A stretch of 64,000 nucleotides of DNA from Sporolactobacillus pectinivorans (lineage in GTDB: Bacteria; Bacillota; Bacilli; Bacillales; Sporolactobacillaceae): positions 1,882,102 through 1,946,101 of the forward strand of contig NZ_NXGA01000001.1 of NCBI RefSeq assembly GCF_002802965.1, read 5' to 3'. A program made the translations under genes and the position numbers. The notes beneath the pieces were generated by a model, which saw only the letters and a program-made list of their open reading frames with translations, was not told the origin of the DNA and made no database searches. Shown here one piece after another: positions 1 to 8,387 of this stretch. The first letter of the stretch is position 1, and the number at the start of each line of letters is the position of its first letter.

Positions 1-725
1 TGGAACAAATCAAAACCGTCAGTCACCCGGATGAAATTTTTCTTGTCGTTGATGCAATGACCGGTCAGGATGCGGTAAACGTGGCGAGCACATTTAATGA
101 GCGTCTGGATCTGACTGGTGTGATCATGACAAAGCTTGATGGCGATACTCGTGGCGGTGCTGCGCTGTCGATTCGTTCGGTCACAGGGAAACCGATCAAA
201 TTTGTCGGCATGGGCGAAAAAATGGATGCACTTGAGCCCTTTCATCCTGACCGGATGGCTTCCCGAATTCTCGGCATGGGCGATGTGCTGTCACTTATTG
301 AAAAGGCTCAGGCTTCTGTTGATGCGGAACAGGCTAAGGAAATGGAACAGAAGCTGCGCTCAGTGAGCTTCACTCTGGATGATTTTCTGAGTCAAATCGG
401 TCAGATCAGAAAGATGGGGCCGCTTCAGGATCTGCTCTCCATGATGCCCGGTGCTAGCAAGCTTAAAGGCATGAAGAATATGCAGGTTGATGAAAAAAAA
501 ATCGACCAGGTTGAAGCCATGATTCGTTCCATGACCGTTCAGGAAAAGAATGATCCGGATATTATCAATGCAAGTCGCAGAAAGCGAATCGCACTTGGCA
601 GCGGTACATCTATCACTGATGTCAATCGGCTGTTGAAGCAGTTTAAGGACATGAAGAAAATGATGAAACAGTTTATGGGTAAAGGCAAGAAACGCAGTAA
701 TCCTTTTAACATGCCGTTCATGTAA
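1..725 (+). CDS. ffh: Signal recognition particle protein Ffh, 3' part
   Basis: C-terminal part of the SRP54-type GTPase that binds 4.5S/scRNA and signal peptides and docks ribosomes to FtsY at the membrane. The gene is cut by the window edge; the first complete codon is at position 3. The G-domain end is visible: a DAMTGQDA block, then the G4/G5 region [10 protein letters not shown] and a conserved KFVGMGEK segment. The Met-rich M domain follows (about position 360 onward), with several MM pairs and the [10 protein letters not shown] stretch that contacts SRP RNA. The basic tail ends in NPFNMPFM. Identification is secure; only the N and part of the G domain are missing because of the window boundary. 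Confidence 0.97.
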   Translation, partial: EQIKTVSHPDEIFLVVDAMTGQDAVNVASTFNERLDLTGVIMTKLDGDTRGGAALSIRSVTGKPIKFVGMGEKMDALEPFHPDRMASRILGMGDVLSLIEKAQASVDAEQAKEMEQKLRSVSFTLDDFLSQIGQIRKMGPLQDLLSMMPGASKLKGMKNMQVDEKKIDQVEAMIRSMTVQEKNDPDIINASRRKRIALGSGTSITDVNRLLKQFKDMKKMMKQFMGKGKKRSNPFNMPFM

Positions 726-782
726 ACATGGACCGTTTGGAAAAACAAAAATTAATAGATTAGAATCAGGAAGGTGTTAAGA

Positions 783-1055
783 ATGTCAGTTAAAATTCGT
801 CTGAAACGTATGGGAGCAAAGAAACGTCCTTTTTACAGAGTAGTTGTTGCTGATTCACGTGCACCGCGTGACGGCCGCTTCATCGAAGAAATCGGGACCT
901 ATAATCCGGTTTCTACACCAAAAGCTTTTAATGTTGACGAAGATAAAGCCCTTGATTGGCTGAAAAAGGGCGCTCAGCCGTCAGATACGGTCCGTAATCT
1001 CTTTTCAAACAAAGGGCTTATGGAGAAATTTCATAATTACAAGCTTCAAAAATAA
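783..1055 (+). CDS. rpsP: Small ribosomal subunit protein bS16
   Basis: A 90-residue 30S subunit protein that helps 16S rRNA folding during assembly. It begins [19 protein letters not shown], the family hallmark, and keeps the [19 protein letters not shown] block. An upstream in-frame start at 774 exists, but the ATG at 783 is preceded by AGGAAGG at suitable spacing and matches the usual N-terminus. It lies between ffh and khpA as in other Bacillales. Confidence 0.96.
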   Translation: MSVKIRLKRMGAKKRPFYRVVVADSRAPRDGRFIEEIGTYNPVSTPKAFNVDEDKALDWLKKGAQPSDTVRNLFSNKGLMEKFHNYKLQK

Positions 1056-1076
1056 GGAGCATGGAGCGGATTCGAA

Positions 1077-1307
1077 ATGGAGGAATTGATCAAAACCCTC
1101 GTTACCCCGCTCATTGAAAGGCCTGAACAGATTCAGATTCAGAAAGTTGAGGATGCCGGCCGTGTGACCTATATCCTGACTGTCGCAAGGCAGGATATGG
1201 GCAAAGTCATCGGTAGAAACGGGCAGGTTGTATCGGCCATCCGAACCGTAATTTCTGCTGCAGCGCGCGCGGAAGGAAAAAATGTGCATTTTCTGGTCCG
1301 AGAATAG
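1077..1307 (+). CDS. khpA: KH-domain RNA-binding protein KhpA
   Basis: A 76-residue single KH-domain protein (B. subtilis YlqC family). KhpA pairs with KhpB/Jag in many Firmicutes and binds RNAs linked to cell-wall elongation and division. The GxxG loop is visible in GKVIGRNGQVVSAIRTV, about residues 42-58, followed by the helix and an AARAEGKNVHFLV end. It lies 21 bases after rpsP and is closed by a strong terminator at 1316-1350. The next gene in B. subtilis would be ylqD, which is not here. Confidence 0.92.
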   Translation: MEELIKTLVTPLIERPEQIQIQKVEDAGRVTYILTVARQDMGKVIGRNGQVVSAIRTVISAAARAEGKNVHFLVRE

Positions 1308-1315
1308 GCCATGAG

Positions 1316-1350
1316 AAAAAAGGGAAGGGGAAATGACCCTTCCCTTTTTT
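1316..1350 (+). terminator. Rho-independent terminator after khpA
   Basis: A perfect 14-bp stem made of an A6-GGGAAGGG left arm (1316-1329) and its complement ending in T6 (1337-1350), with a 7-base loop. It closes the ffh-rpsP-khpA transcript. The A-run before the stem means it may also work for transcription from the other strand. Confidence 0.9.
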
Positions 1351-1523
1351 ATACACTGCACTGCATATAAGCGTTTAGTGGGAAGCGGGGCAGGCCTCAA
1401 CCGGCGTTTTCTTTATATTACACAGAGAGTGGTCTGAGCGCATTGTGTAGAAGATGAAGAAAAACATGGCATAATAATTGAAAGAATGTGTTTTTCAGAA
1501 AGTTATTTAAAGGAGGAACACAC

Positions 1524-2048
1524 GTGACTGAGTGGCAGTATGTCGGGAAAATTGTCAATACGCGAGGCATTAAGGGAGAAGTTAAAGTGATCAGCATGAC
1601 TGATTTTCCAGAAGAACGTTTTGCAAAGGGTGCAGTACTCTATGTTCACGATGAGAAAACCTCATCTTATCTGCCGCTTTCTGTGACCAATCATAGCCGT
1701 CATAAACAATTTGATTGCCTGACTTTCGAGCATTACCGATCCATTAATGATATTGAAAAATATAAGGGTGCTTCCCTTTTTATACCAAGAGAACAGTTGT
1801 CGGAGCTCAAAAAAGGCGACTTTTATTATTTTCAGATTATTGGTTTGGATGTCTTTGCCGATGATGGGGCGCATTTAGGGAAAATTGTAGAGATTTTGTC
1901 TCCGGGCGCCAATGATGTATGGGTTGTCCGCTCGGCCGGAAAAGATATTTTGATCCCTTATATTAAGGACGTAGTCAAGCACGTCGACGTTGAAAACAAG
2001 CGGGTGACTGTGCATCTGATTCCGGGGTTGATTGATGATGAGAATTGA
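1524..2048 (+). CDS. rimM: Ribosome maturation factor RimM
   Basis: A 174-residue 30S maturation factor that binds S19 and assists assembly of the 16S 3' domain. The N-terminal RimM fold starts [17 protein letters not shown], and the PRC-barrel C-terminal half holds [12 protein letters not shown] and [11 protein letters not shown], then LIPYI. The GTG at 1524 is chosen because AAAGGAGGAA at 1510-1519 gives ideal spacing and the N-terminus then matches the family. An ATG at 1488 in frame would add 12 untypical residues that include the ribosome-binding site. It overlaps trmD. Confidence 0.95.
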   Translation: MTEWQYVGKIVNTRGIKGEVKVISMTDFPEERFAKGAVLYVHDEKTSSYLPLSVTNHSRHKQFDCLTFEHYRSINDIEKYKGASLFIPREQLSELKKGDFYYFQIIGLDVFADDGAHLGKIVEILSPGANDVWVVRSAGKDILIPYIKDVVKHVDVENKRVTVHLIPGLIDDEN

Positions 2049-2796
2049 CATCCTTTCTTTATTTCCTGAAATGTTTCCGGGTGTCCTGAATGGATCCATT
2101 CTTGGAAAGGCATCGGAAAAGAGAGCAGTTTCCTTTCATGTAACGGATTTTCGCCATTTTACGACGAATAAGCATCAAAAAGTGGATGATTATCCGTTCG
2201 GTGGTGGTGCGGGGATGGTTCTGATGCCACAGCCACTTTTCGATGCGGTTGATGCCGTTTGTGCCGGAGACGGGGCCACACCGCGTATTATTCTGACCTC
2301 TCCCCAGGGAAAGCCTTTTACACAGAAAGACGCTGAAAATCTTTCCAAAGAGAAACGGCTAATTTTTATATGCGGGCACTACGAGGGTTTTGACGAGCGG
2401 ATACCCAGGCACTTAGTAACGGATGAATACTCCATTGGAGACTTTGTGATGACTGGCGGTGAGCTGGCGGCGATGGCAATGATTGACAGCATTGTCAGGC
2501 TTCTCCCGGGAGTTCTTGGCAATGACACGTCCGCTGTAACAGATTCCTTTTCGGACGGTTTGCTCGAACATCCCCATTATACCCGTCCCGCAGATTTTCG
2601 CGGAATGAAGGTGCCCGAAATCCTTCTCTCCGGCAATCATGAATGGATCGCTGAATGGCGCCATAAAGAATCATTGCGGCGGACTTTTCAGCGGCGGCCG
2701 GATCTGCTGAAGGACAGGCATTGCTCAGATGAAGAAAAAAAGTGGCTTGAAGAATTTAAACAGGCAAAAGAAATACCTCATCAACATAATATGTAA
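2038..2796 (+). CDS. trmD: tRNA (guanine37-N1)-methyltransferase TrmD
   Basis: A 252-residue SPOUT-class enzyme that methylates G37 of tRNAs with SAM and prevents +1 frameshifting. Family motifs are clear: [13 protein letters not shown] at the start, the [13 protein letters not shown] loop, the knot strand [14 protein letters not shown], the SAM-binding turn [15 protein letters not shown] and [10 protein letters not shown]. The start at 2038 overlaps the end of rimM by 11 bases; TTG 2032 and ATG 2035 are in-frame alternatives. Overlap with rimM implies translational coupling. The usual length is about 243-255. Confidence 0.96.
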   Translation: MRIDILSLFPEMFPGVLNGSILGKASEKRAVSFHVTDFRHFTTNKHQKVDDYPFGGGAGMVLMPQPLFDAVDAVCAGDGATPRIILTSPQGKPFTQKDAENLSKEKRLIFICGHYEGFDERIPRHLVTDEYSIGDFVMTGGELAAMAMIDSIVRLLPGVLGNDTSAVTDSFSDGLLEHPHYTRPADFRGMKVPEILLSGNHEWIAEWRHKESLRRTFQRRPDLLKDRHCSDEEKKWLEEFKQAKEIPHQHNM

Positions 2797-2797
2797 C

Positions 2798-2827
2798 TTG
2801 CGTACAGGCGCTCTTTTGTGGTATTAT
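2798..2827 (+). promoter_or_regulatory. Candidate sigma-A promoter for rplS
   Basis: TTGCGT (2798-2803), an 18-base spacer and TATTAT (2822-2827), the last preceded by TGG as an extended -10 element. It lies at the trmD stop and would give rplS a leader of about 85 nt, separating L19 expression from the rimM-trmD transcript. Confidence 0.55.
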
Positions 2828-2833
2828 GTAACT

Positions 2834-2918
2834 CGTGGCAATTTAAAGTTGATGACGATGTTCCGCTGCATTCATCAGGATTGTAAGAGCATTTGTATGG
2901 AAGGAGGCCATGATCGTT
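2834..2918 (+). promoter_or_regulatory. Candidate L19 autoregulatory leader
   Basis: The rplS 5' leader. TTGATGA (from about 2847) can pair with TCATCAG (about 2873-2879), and ATG with CAT inside, giving a two-part stem with an apical loop near TTCCGCTG. Firmicutes carry a known L19 leader RNA family at exactly this place. I judge this by position and a foldable hairpin only and have not matched the family consensus. Confidence 0.4.
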
Positions 2919-3260
2919 ATGTCAAATATTATCGATGAAATCACAAACGAACAGCTGCGTTCGGATGTTCCGGATTTTAGACCCGGTGATACACTGAAAG
3001 TTCACGTGAAGATCACTGAAGGGACGCATGAACGTGTTCAGGTGTTCGAAGGCGTTGTGATCAAGCGCCATGGCGGTGGAATCAGCGCAACATTCACTGT
3101 GCGCAAGATTTCTTATGGCGTGGGTGTTGAACGTGCTTTCCCTGTTAACTCGCCAAAGATTGATAAAATCGAAGTCGTGCGTTACGGTAAAGTTCGCCGT
3201 GCCAAACTTTATTACCTGCGTAATCTCCGCGGGAAAAAGGCGCGTATTAAGAGCAGATAA
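2919..3260 (+). CDS. rplS: Large ribosomal subunit protein bL19
   Basis: A 113-residue 50S protein at the 30S-50S interface. Conserved blocks are [43 protein letters not shown] and the C-terminal [13 protein letters not shown] 2919 lies 11 bases after AAGGAGG; ATG 2910 would be only 2 bases away, so the later start is preferred. It has its own candidate promoter and leader and a terminator. Confidence 0.96.
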   Translation: MSNIIDEITNEQLRSDVPDFRPGDTLKVHVKITEGTHERVQVFEGVVIKRHGGGISATFTVRKISYGVGVERAFPVNSPKIDKIEVVRYGKVRRAKLYYLRNLRGKKARIKSR

Positions 3261-3289
3261 TCAGTCCTTTTTAAGTGAAAAAAATAGTG

Positions 3290-3324
3290 AAGAGAGGGGC
3301 TTGGACGATCCAAGCTCTTTTTTT
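3290..3324 (+). terminator. Terminator after rplS
   Basis: The stem core GCTTGG/CCAAGC around a 5-base loop (ACGAT) is extended outward by G-U and A-U pairs (AGAGAGG with TCTTTTT) and ends in a run of seven T. It separates rplS from rbgA. Confidence 0.85.
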
Positions 3325-3372
3325 ATAATAAGCAAATAATAGAAGGAAAAATTTGTTTGAGGAGGGATGATC

Positions 3373-4257
3373 TTGGACATTCAGTGGTACCCGGGCCATA
3401 TGGCAAAGGCGAAACGACAGATGATCGAGAGAATGAAACAGATTGATGTCACTATTGAACTGGCAGACAGCCGAATACCTTCAGCCTCGCGGAACCCGCT
3501 TGTGGAGGAAATCGCATCGGGAAAACCGAGGCTGCTCATTTTAAACAAAGTTGATATGGCGGATCATGCAGCGACTGCAGCCTGGAAAGCCTACCATGAA
3601 GAACAGGGCCTTACCGTCCATCTGATAAACAGTCAAACCGGCGAGGGAACTGCATCATTGGCAGGAAGCGTGCATCGGCTGACAGAACAGCGAAGAAAGA
3701 AAATGGAAGAACGGGGATTTCGGCCTCATGCCGACCGCGCATTGATACTTGGCATACCCAATGTCGGGAAATCAACGCTGATAAACAGGCTGGCCGGTAA
3801 AAAAATTGCAAAAATAGGTGACCGTCCAGGTGTCACTACAGCCCAGCAGTGGATCAAGGTTGGAAAGACAATGGAACTGCTGGATACTCCAGGTATCCTG
3901 TGGCCAAAATTCGACAGCTCTGAAGTCGGTCTAATGCTTGCTGCGACCGGAGCGATAAAAGAAGAATTGCTTGATTTTCAGGAAATGGCTTTTTTCCTTG
4001 TTAAAATAATGCTTAAACGGTACCGTGATCAATTGGCGGAACGATATAGCTTATCAACTTTACCTGAACTTCTGCAAGATGATCAGGATCAGACTAAAAT
4101 AGCCGGGCTTTTCGATGAAATCGGCAGAAATCGCGGCTGTCTGATGAGAGGCGGCTTGGTTGATTATGACCGGACAGCGGAGATCATTGTCCGCGATTAC
4201 CGTCACCAGAAATTGGGAAATCTGACGCTGGAGCTGCCTCCAAGGCCTCAGGTTTAA
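3373..4257 (+). CDS. rbgA: Ribosome biogenesis GTPase RbgA (YlqF)
   Basis: A 294-residue circularly permuted GTPase essential for late 50S assembly (uL6 and uL16 incorporation) in Bacilli. The permuted order is visible: G4 (LNKVDMAD, about residue 60) comes before G1 (GIPNVGKSTLINRL, about 125), G2 (the RPGVTTAQQ region) and G3 (LLDTPGILWP). The C-terminal ANTAR-like RNA-binding part follows. The start is taken as TTG 3373, seven bases after GGAGG and giving MDIQWYPGHM, the family N-terminus; ATG 3367 abuts the ribosome-binding site directly. Confidence 0.95.
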   Translation: MDIQWYPGHMAKAKRQMIERMKQIDVTIELADSRIPSASRNPLVEEIASGKPRLLILNKVDMADHAATAAWKAYHEEQGLTVHLINSQTGEGTASLAGSVHRLTEQRRKKMEERGFRPHADRALILGIPNVGKSTLINRLAGKKIAKIGDRPGVTTAQQWIKVGKTMELLDTPGILWPKFDSSEVGLMLAATGAIKEELLDFQEMAFFLVKIMLKRYRDQLAERYSLSTLPELLQDDQDQTKIAGLFDEIGRNRGCLMRGGLVDYDRTAEIIVRDYRHQKLGNLTLELPPRPQV

Positions 4258-4320
4258 TGAGCTACCGTGAAAAAATAAATATTCGCGTCATTTGTCCGAT
4301 ATAGAATAGGAGAGGGGAAA

Positions 4321-5082
4321 ATGCACGAACTGTCCATTGCGCAAATCAGAGAGAAACTGGAACAGGCCCATTCATTATCGGATGGGGAAAGAAATAATCT
4401 CGATCAGGATTCACGGATTGGTGTCCGGCACTTGCTTGAAAGCTGGGATAAAAAACAGGCCAGGTATCAGGGGATGATCCGAAAGTTCCGCGAGATGAAT
4501 CGTTTTGAAGATGAATGGCACCTTAAAGGAGCCAGACAGCTGGCGGGTATTGATGAAGCAGGCCGCGGACCGCTTGCCGGACCGGTTGTAGCGGCAAGTG
4601 TCATTCTTGAGCCGGATTCTGTCATTCCGGGGATCAATGATTCGAAACAGCTGAGTGCAGTAAAACGCGATTATTATTTTGACCGGATTAATGAATCAGC
4701 CGTGGCCTTTGGAATCGGTGTTGTCTCAGCTGCAGAAATTGATGCGATTAATATTTACGAGGCAGCAAAGAAAGCGATGATGCTGGCTGTTGCACAAATG
4801 GCTGTAAAACCGGATCATTTGTTGATCGACGCGATGAAATTGCCGATTCAAATCACCCAGACTTCGCTGATCAAAGGTGATGCCCGGAGTAATTCGATTG
4901 CTGCTGCATCCATTCTGGCCAAGGTGACCCGTGACAGATTAATGAATAAGCTGGATCAGATATACCCCGGTTATGGATTTGCTGATAATAAAGGTTACGG
5001 TACGCGGACGCACTTGCTTGCGATCAGGAGGCTTGGCCCGTGCCCGGAACACCGCATGACTTTTGCCCCTCTTAAATCCTGA
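4321..5082 (+). CDS. rnhB: Ribonuclease HII
   Basis: A 253-residue RNase H2-type enzyme that cuts RNA in RNA-DNA hybrids and at misincorporated ribonucleotides. It has the Bacillus-type N-terminal extension (about 75 residues) before the catalytic domain, which starts at GIDEAGRGPLAGPVVAA with the first Asp-Glu pair. The DAMKLPI segment and NSIAAASILAKVTRD follow, then the GYGTRTHL motif. AGGAGAGG precedes ATG 4321. Standard position after rbgA. Confidence 0.95.
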   Translation: MHELSIAQIREKLEQAHSLSDGERNNLDQDSRIGVRHLLESWDKKQARYQGMIRKFREMNRFEDEWHLKGARQLAGIDEAGRGPLAGPVVAASVILEPDSVIPGINDSKQLSAVKRDYYFDRINESAVAFGIGVVSAAEIDAINIYEAAKKAMMLAVAQMAVKPDHLLIDAMKLPIQITQTSLIKGDARSNSIAAASILAKVTRDRLMNKLDQIYPGYGFADNKGYGTRTHLLAIRRLGPCPEHRMTFAPLKS

Positions 5083-5105
5083 GCTGCCAATCAGAAGGTG
5101 ATATC

Positions 5106-6629
5106 TTGAATTTCCAACCCTATGCAATCAATCAAAGCCAGTTGATTGGCACTTATGCTCCGGAACAGATACTTCGCGGAAGGGTGCTAGAAATTCTTCC
5201 TGACCGGACAGCACTTGTCCAGCTTGGTGCGAAGAAAGTAGTTGCCAAAGTAGCAGCCCTTCAGCCACCATTGAAAATTGATCAGGACTACCTGTTCCAA
5301 GTAGAGCAAAGCAGCAATCCGCTTATGGTCAAAGTAGTCGGCCAACGCTCTGAACAGGGGAAGTCCACGTTATCGATGGTTGATGATGCGCTGTCCGCCT
5401 TTCAGCTGAAGGATGAACCGGTTAACCGGCAGCTGGTTCAGGCATTTCTGGATCAGGGGGAACCCTTGACACGTTCGGCAGTGATTGCGGCCCGTACACT
5501 GATTAGCGGCGGTCAGACAGATCAGTCTTCCGGCATTCAGGCAGTGAAGTGGATGATTAATCGCAGACTGCCGATTACACCCGCTTTGTTTCATATAGCT
5601 GAGCATCTAATGAAAGCTGAACCGCTTGCCTCTCAGCTTAACACGCTGAATCGGCTCTTAGGGCAAAGTCATTCTTCTACTCCAGCGACTATGGCATTGA
5701 AAGAGGCAATCAGCGGTTTGAAAGATATAAAGGGTGAACCGCCCCTTGCTATGGCTGCAAGGCTTATAGGAAGCGAAAAATCGGTGGAACTGCTCAAGAG
5801 TTTTCTGCAGGAGCAAGCACCGGAAATCAAGCCGGATCCTGGAGAATTGATAAAGTTTGTCAATGGAACAATGGGTGAACCCGATGCCGCTACCTTGCTG
5901 AGTAAACTTCACATTGGGACCAAACCGGAAGTATTTCTAAGCCAATTTCAGACATTCCTTGTCTCGCAATCTACAGATCAGCCCTATGGGATGATTCTTT
6001 CAGGTAAAAGTGATCTCGGTCTGATACTGAACACATTGATGGATATAGGACTTAATGATGAACAGAATCTGAGAAATCAGCTTGCTTCCGGCGAGACGCT
6101 TAAGCCGACAGATTCCCTTAAGGAAAAGCTGCTGGCAGTTGTTGAGGATCCCAATGCTTCTGCAGCAATCAAGAAAATAGCGCAGGTGGCTGTTGGAAAG
6201 ATTACGGGTGAACAGATTCAGATGGCTTCCTCTGATCCCGTAGTCGCCCAATTTTCACTCCAGATTCCGATCCCCTTCCAACAGGAGATCAAGAACGTAT
6301 CGGTTTACTGGGAAGGAAAAAGAACAAAAAGGGGAAAGCTTGATCCAGATTCATGTACGATATTGCTTTATCTGGATTTGACAAATTTAAAGGAAACATT
6401 AGTCAGTATTCGTGTCCAGAATCGTTCGGTTGCTCTAACGATACAAAATGATTCTGCCCGTTTAGTACCCCTGTTGAAAAAAGGTGAACCGGTGCTCAGG
6501 GATCAGCTGGCGGCGCTGAATTATCGTCTGGCCTCGGTCTCCCAATCTGAAAGGCTTGATCCGCAGCTTGTGAAAAAAGCGCAGCAGCCGTTGAATGTTT
6601 CAAATTACAGCCTGGATGTGAGAATATGA
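5106..6629 (+). CDS. ylqG: YlqG-type protein with a FliK-like C-terminal region
   Basis: A 507-residue protein of unknown function at the position of B. subtilis ylqG. The start is TTG, with AAGGTG six bases upstream. The N-terminus (about residues 20-80) resembles a small beta domain (LRGRVLEILPDRTALVQLG), as in FliK-like proteins of Firmicutes. The middle is helical and low in conserved motifs. Near residues 410-480 there is a segment TILLYLDLTNLKETLVSIR followed by LLKKGEPVLRDQLAALNYRL, which follows the pattern of the FliK hook-length-control C-domain. Its stop overlaps ylqH (ATGA). A secretion-switch role is inference. Confidence 0.8.
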   Translation: MNFQPYAINQSQLIGTYAPEQILRGRVLEILPDRTALVQLGAKKVVAKVAALQPPLKIDQDYLFQVEQSSNPLMVKVVGQRSEQGKSTLSMVDDALSAFQLKDEPVNRQLVQAFLDQGEPLTRSAVIAARTLISGGQTDQSSGIQAVKWMINRRLPITPALFHIAEHLMKAEPLASQLNTLNRLLGQSHSSTPATMALKEAISGLKDIKGEPPLAMAARLIGSEKSVELLKSFLQEQAPEIKPDPGELIKFVNGTMGEPDAATLLSKLHIGTKPEVFLSQFQTFLVSQSTDQPYGMILSGKSDLGLILNTLMDIGLNDEQNLRNQLASGETLKPTDSLKEKLLAVVEDPNASAAIKKIAQVAVGKITGEQIQMASSDPVVAQFSLQIPIPFQQEIKNVSVYWEGKRTKRGKLDPDSCTILLYLDLTNLKETLVSIRVQNRSVALTIQNDSARLVPLLKKGEPVLRDQLAALNYRLASVSQSERLDPQLVKKAQQPLNVSNYSLDVRI

Positions 6630-6922
6630 GCAACCATCAATCGGAAAAACATAAAAAAGCTGTGGCGCTGAGCTATATCAAAGGTCAGGATCAGGCACCT
6701 TATGTTTCTGCAAAAGGTGAAGGAGCGATCGCTGAAAAGATCATTGAAAAAGCGAAAGCATTCAATATTCCGGTTCAGGAAGATCCAGGATTGGTCTCAA
6801 TGCTTTCCAGACTTGATCTCAATGAAATGATTCCCCCCGAATTATATGGTGCAATAGCTGAAATTTTCACATTTATTTATCGAGTTGACGAGCAGTTGGG
6901 CCATAACAACTCAACTGACTGA
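6626..6922 (+). CDS. ylqH: YlqH, FlhB C-terminal-domain homologue (FlhX type)
   Basis: A 98-residue soluble protein with no membrane segment. It aligns along its length to the cytoplasmic part of FlhB after the autocleavage site: KAVALSYIKGQ matches FAVALQYESG, APYVSAKG matches APKVIAKG, and the end AEIFTFIYRVD matches AEILAYVYRLN in the FlhB of this same window. The NPTH cleavage motif is missing, so it mimics FlhB already cleaved. It overlaps ylqG by four bases and is probably translationally coupled. It is similar to FlhX proteins, which can substitute for FlhB-C in some species; its role here is unknown. Confidence 0.85.
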   Translation: MSNHQSEKHKKAVALSYIKGQDQAPYVSAKGEGAIAEKIIEKAKAFNIPVQEDPGLVSMLSRLDLNEMIPPELYGAIAEIFTFIYRVDEQLGHNNSTD

Positions 6923-7064
6923 GTGGTTCGCACAAAAATTTATTTGAAGTCAAAACCATTATCCTTTCTTCTCTCATGTCCTCATTTTTATTCCAATATT
7001 TAAATTCCATCGATCATTACTTTTTTCCAAACTCATATACTGAAAGGCATAGTTATTTCAATCA

Positions 7065-7080
7065 ATTTTTCTGGAAAAAT
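7065..7080. promoter_or_regulatory. Possible CodY-like inverted repeat upstream of sucC
   Basis: ATTTTTC-TG-GAAAAAT is a perfect inverted repeat with 7-base arms. It matches 11 of 15 positions of the CodY consensus AATTTTCWGAAAATT. It lies about 35 bases upstream of the candidate sucC -35 box in AT-rich DNA, so chance is a serious alternative. Confidence 0.3.
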
Positions 7081-7114
7081 GTGAATTAAATGCGTCTTAT
7101 TTGTGACAAATCAG

Positions 7115-7144
7115 TGGACAAATGAACCTGCAGTTCACTATACT
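7115..7144 (+). promoter_or_regulatory. Candidate sigma-A promoter for sucCD
   Basis: TGGACA (7115-7120), an 18-base spacer and TATACT (7139-7144). It starts a leader of roughly 50 nt before the sucC ATG at 7203. The 280-base ylqH-sucC gap is otherwise AT-rich and has no gene. Confidence 0.6.
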
Positions 7145-7202
7145 TGATTTAAGAAAGGGCTTACATTCGTGCCATCTTAATCTTCCGGAAGAGGGGATAA
7201 AA

Positions 7203-8387
7203 ATGAATATTCATGAGTATCAGGGGAAACAGATTTTAAGAAAATATGGAGTAGCTGTTCCCCTTGGTTATGTGGCTTTTACGCCTGAGCAAGCAGCTGA
7301 AGCGGCAAAATCGATTCAGTCGGACACTTGGGTTGTTAAAGCACAGATCCATGCCGGAGGACGGGGAAAAGCCGGTGGTGTCAAAGTCGCCCGGACCCCG
7401 GATCAGGTCGCTGCATATGCAAAAGAGCTGCTTGGCAAAGTACTGGTCACGCACCAGACAGGACCGGAAGGACAAGAAATCAAACGTCTGTTGATCGAGG
7501 AAGGAAGTGACATCGAGAAAGAGTATTATCTCGGTCTCATCCTTGATAGAAACTCATCCAGGATAACTGTTATAGCGTCGTCAGAAGGCGGAGTGGACAT
7601 TGAAGAAGTCGCTTCAAAATCTCCGGAAAAAATAGTCAGAGAGCAAGTTGATCCATTAATCGGCCTGGCATCCTTTCAGGCGCGGAGAATTGCCTATGAT
7701 ATCGGCATTCCTGATGAGCAGATCAATCAGGCAGTGAAGTTTATGCTGAGTTTATATCGGGTATTTGTTGAAAAGGATTGCTCTATTGCAGAAATTAATC
7801 CACTGGTGCTGACAAGGACAGGGAAAATACTCGCTTTGGATGCAAAACTGAATTTTGACGATAATGGCCTTTACCGTCATAAGGAAATCTTGGATCTGAG
7901 AGACATCGATGAAGAAGATAAAAAAGAGATTGAAGCGTCGGAGTACGGGCTGAATTATATTGCGCTTGATGGCAATATTGGATGCATGGTTAATGGGGCA
8001 GGGCTGGCTATGGCCACAATGGATATCGTTAAAAGTTTTCATGGCAATCCGGCTAATTTTCTCGATGTCGGAGGCGGTGCAAGCAAAGAAAAAGTTGAAG
8101 CAGCTTTTCGCTTGATTCTTTCCGATTCGAATGTTCGCGGGATTCTCGTCAATATTTTCGGAGGAATCATGAAATGTGATGTGATTGCTGAAGGAATTGT
8201 GGCAGCTACGGAAAGCGTTGGACTGAATGTGCCGCTGGTTGTACGGCTGGAGGGGACGAATGTTGCGCGCGGGAAGGAAATTCTGCGCCGCTCCGGTTTA
8301 GATATAAAGTCGGCAGCGACAATGGCTGACGCAGCGGAAAAAATTGTCCTGCTTGTAAATCAGGCGGCCGGAGGTGTTGCGAAATGA
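7203..8387 (+). CDS. sucC: Succinyl-CoA ligase (ADP-forming) beta subunit
   Basis: A 394-residue beta subunit of the TCA-cycle enzyme converting succinyl-CoA, ADP and phosphate to succinate, ATP and CoA. The ATP-grasp part starts [17 protein letters not shown] and has the [18 protein letters not shown] loop. The C-terminal ligase domain carries [25 protein letters not shown] and [14 protein letters not shown] 7203 follows AGAGGGG. An in-frame ATG at 7122 would start upstream of the promoter -10 box and is rejected. It overlaps sucD by four bases. Confidence 0.96.
   Translation: MNIHEYQGKQILRKYGVAVPLGYVAFTPEQAAEAAKSIQSDTWVVKAQIHAGGRGKAGGVKVARTPDQVAAYAKELLGKVLVTHQTGPEGQEIKRLLIEEGSDIEKEYYLGLILDRNSSRITVIASSEGGVDIEEVASKSPEKIVREQVDPLIGLASFQARRIAYDIGIPDEQINQAVKFMLSLYRVFVEKDCSIAEINPLVLTRTGKILALDAKLNFDDNGLYRHKEILDLRDIDEEDKKEIEASEYGLNYIALDGNIGCMVNGAGLAMATMDIVKSFHGNPANFLDVGGGASKEKVEAAFRLILSDSNVRGILVNIFGGIMKCDVIAEGIVAATESVGLNVPLVVRLEGTNVARGKEILRRSGLDIKSAATMADAAEKIVLLVNQAAGGVAK

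Noticed and set aside
737..766. TTGGAA-18-TAGAAT promoter-like sequence before rpsP
   Set aside because: The start of transcription would fall in or after the rpsP ribosome-binding site, so it could not serve normal rpsP translation.
7122..7202. Upstream in-frame ATG extending SucC by 27 residues
   Set aside because: The extension would start before the candidate -10 box, has no family counterpart, and ATG 7203 has a good ribosome-binding site.
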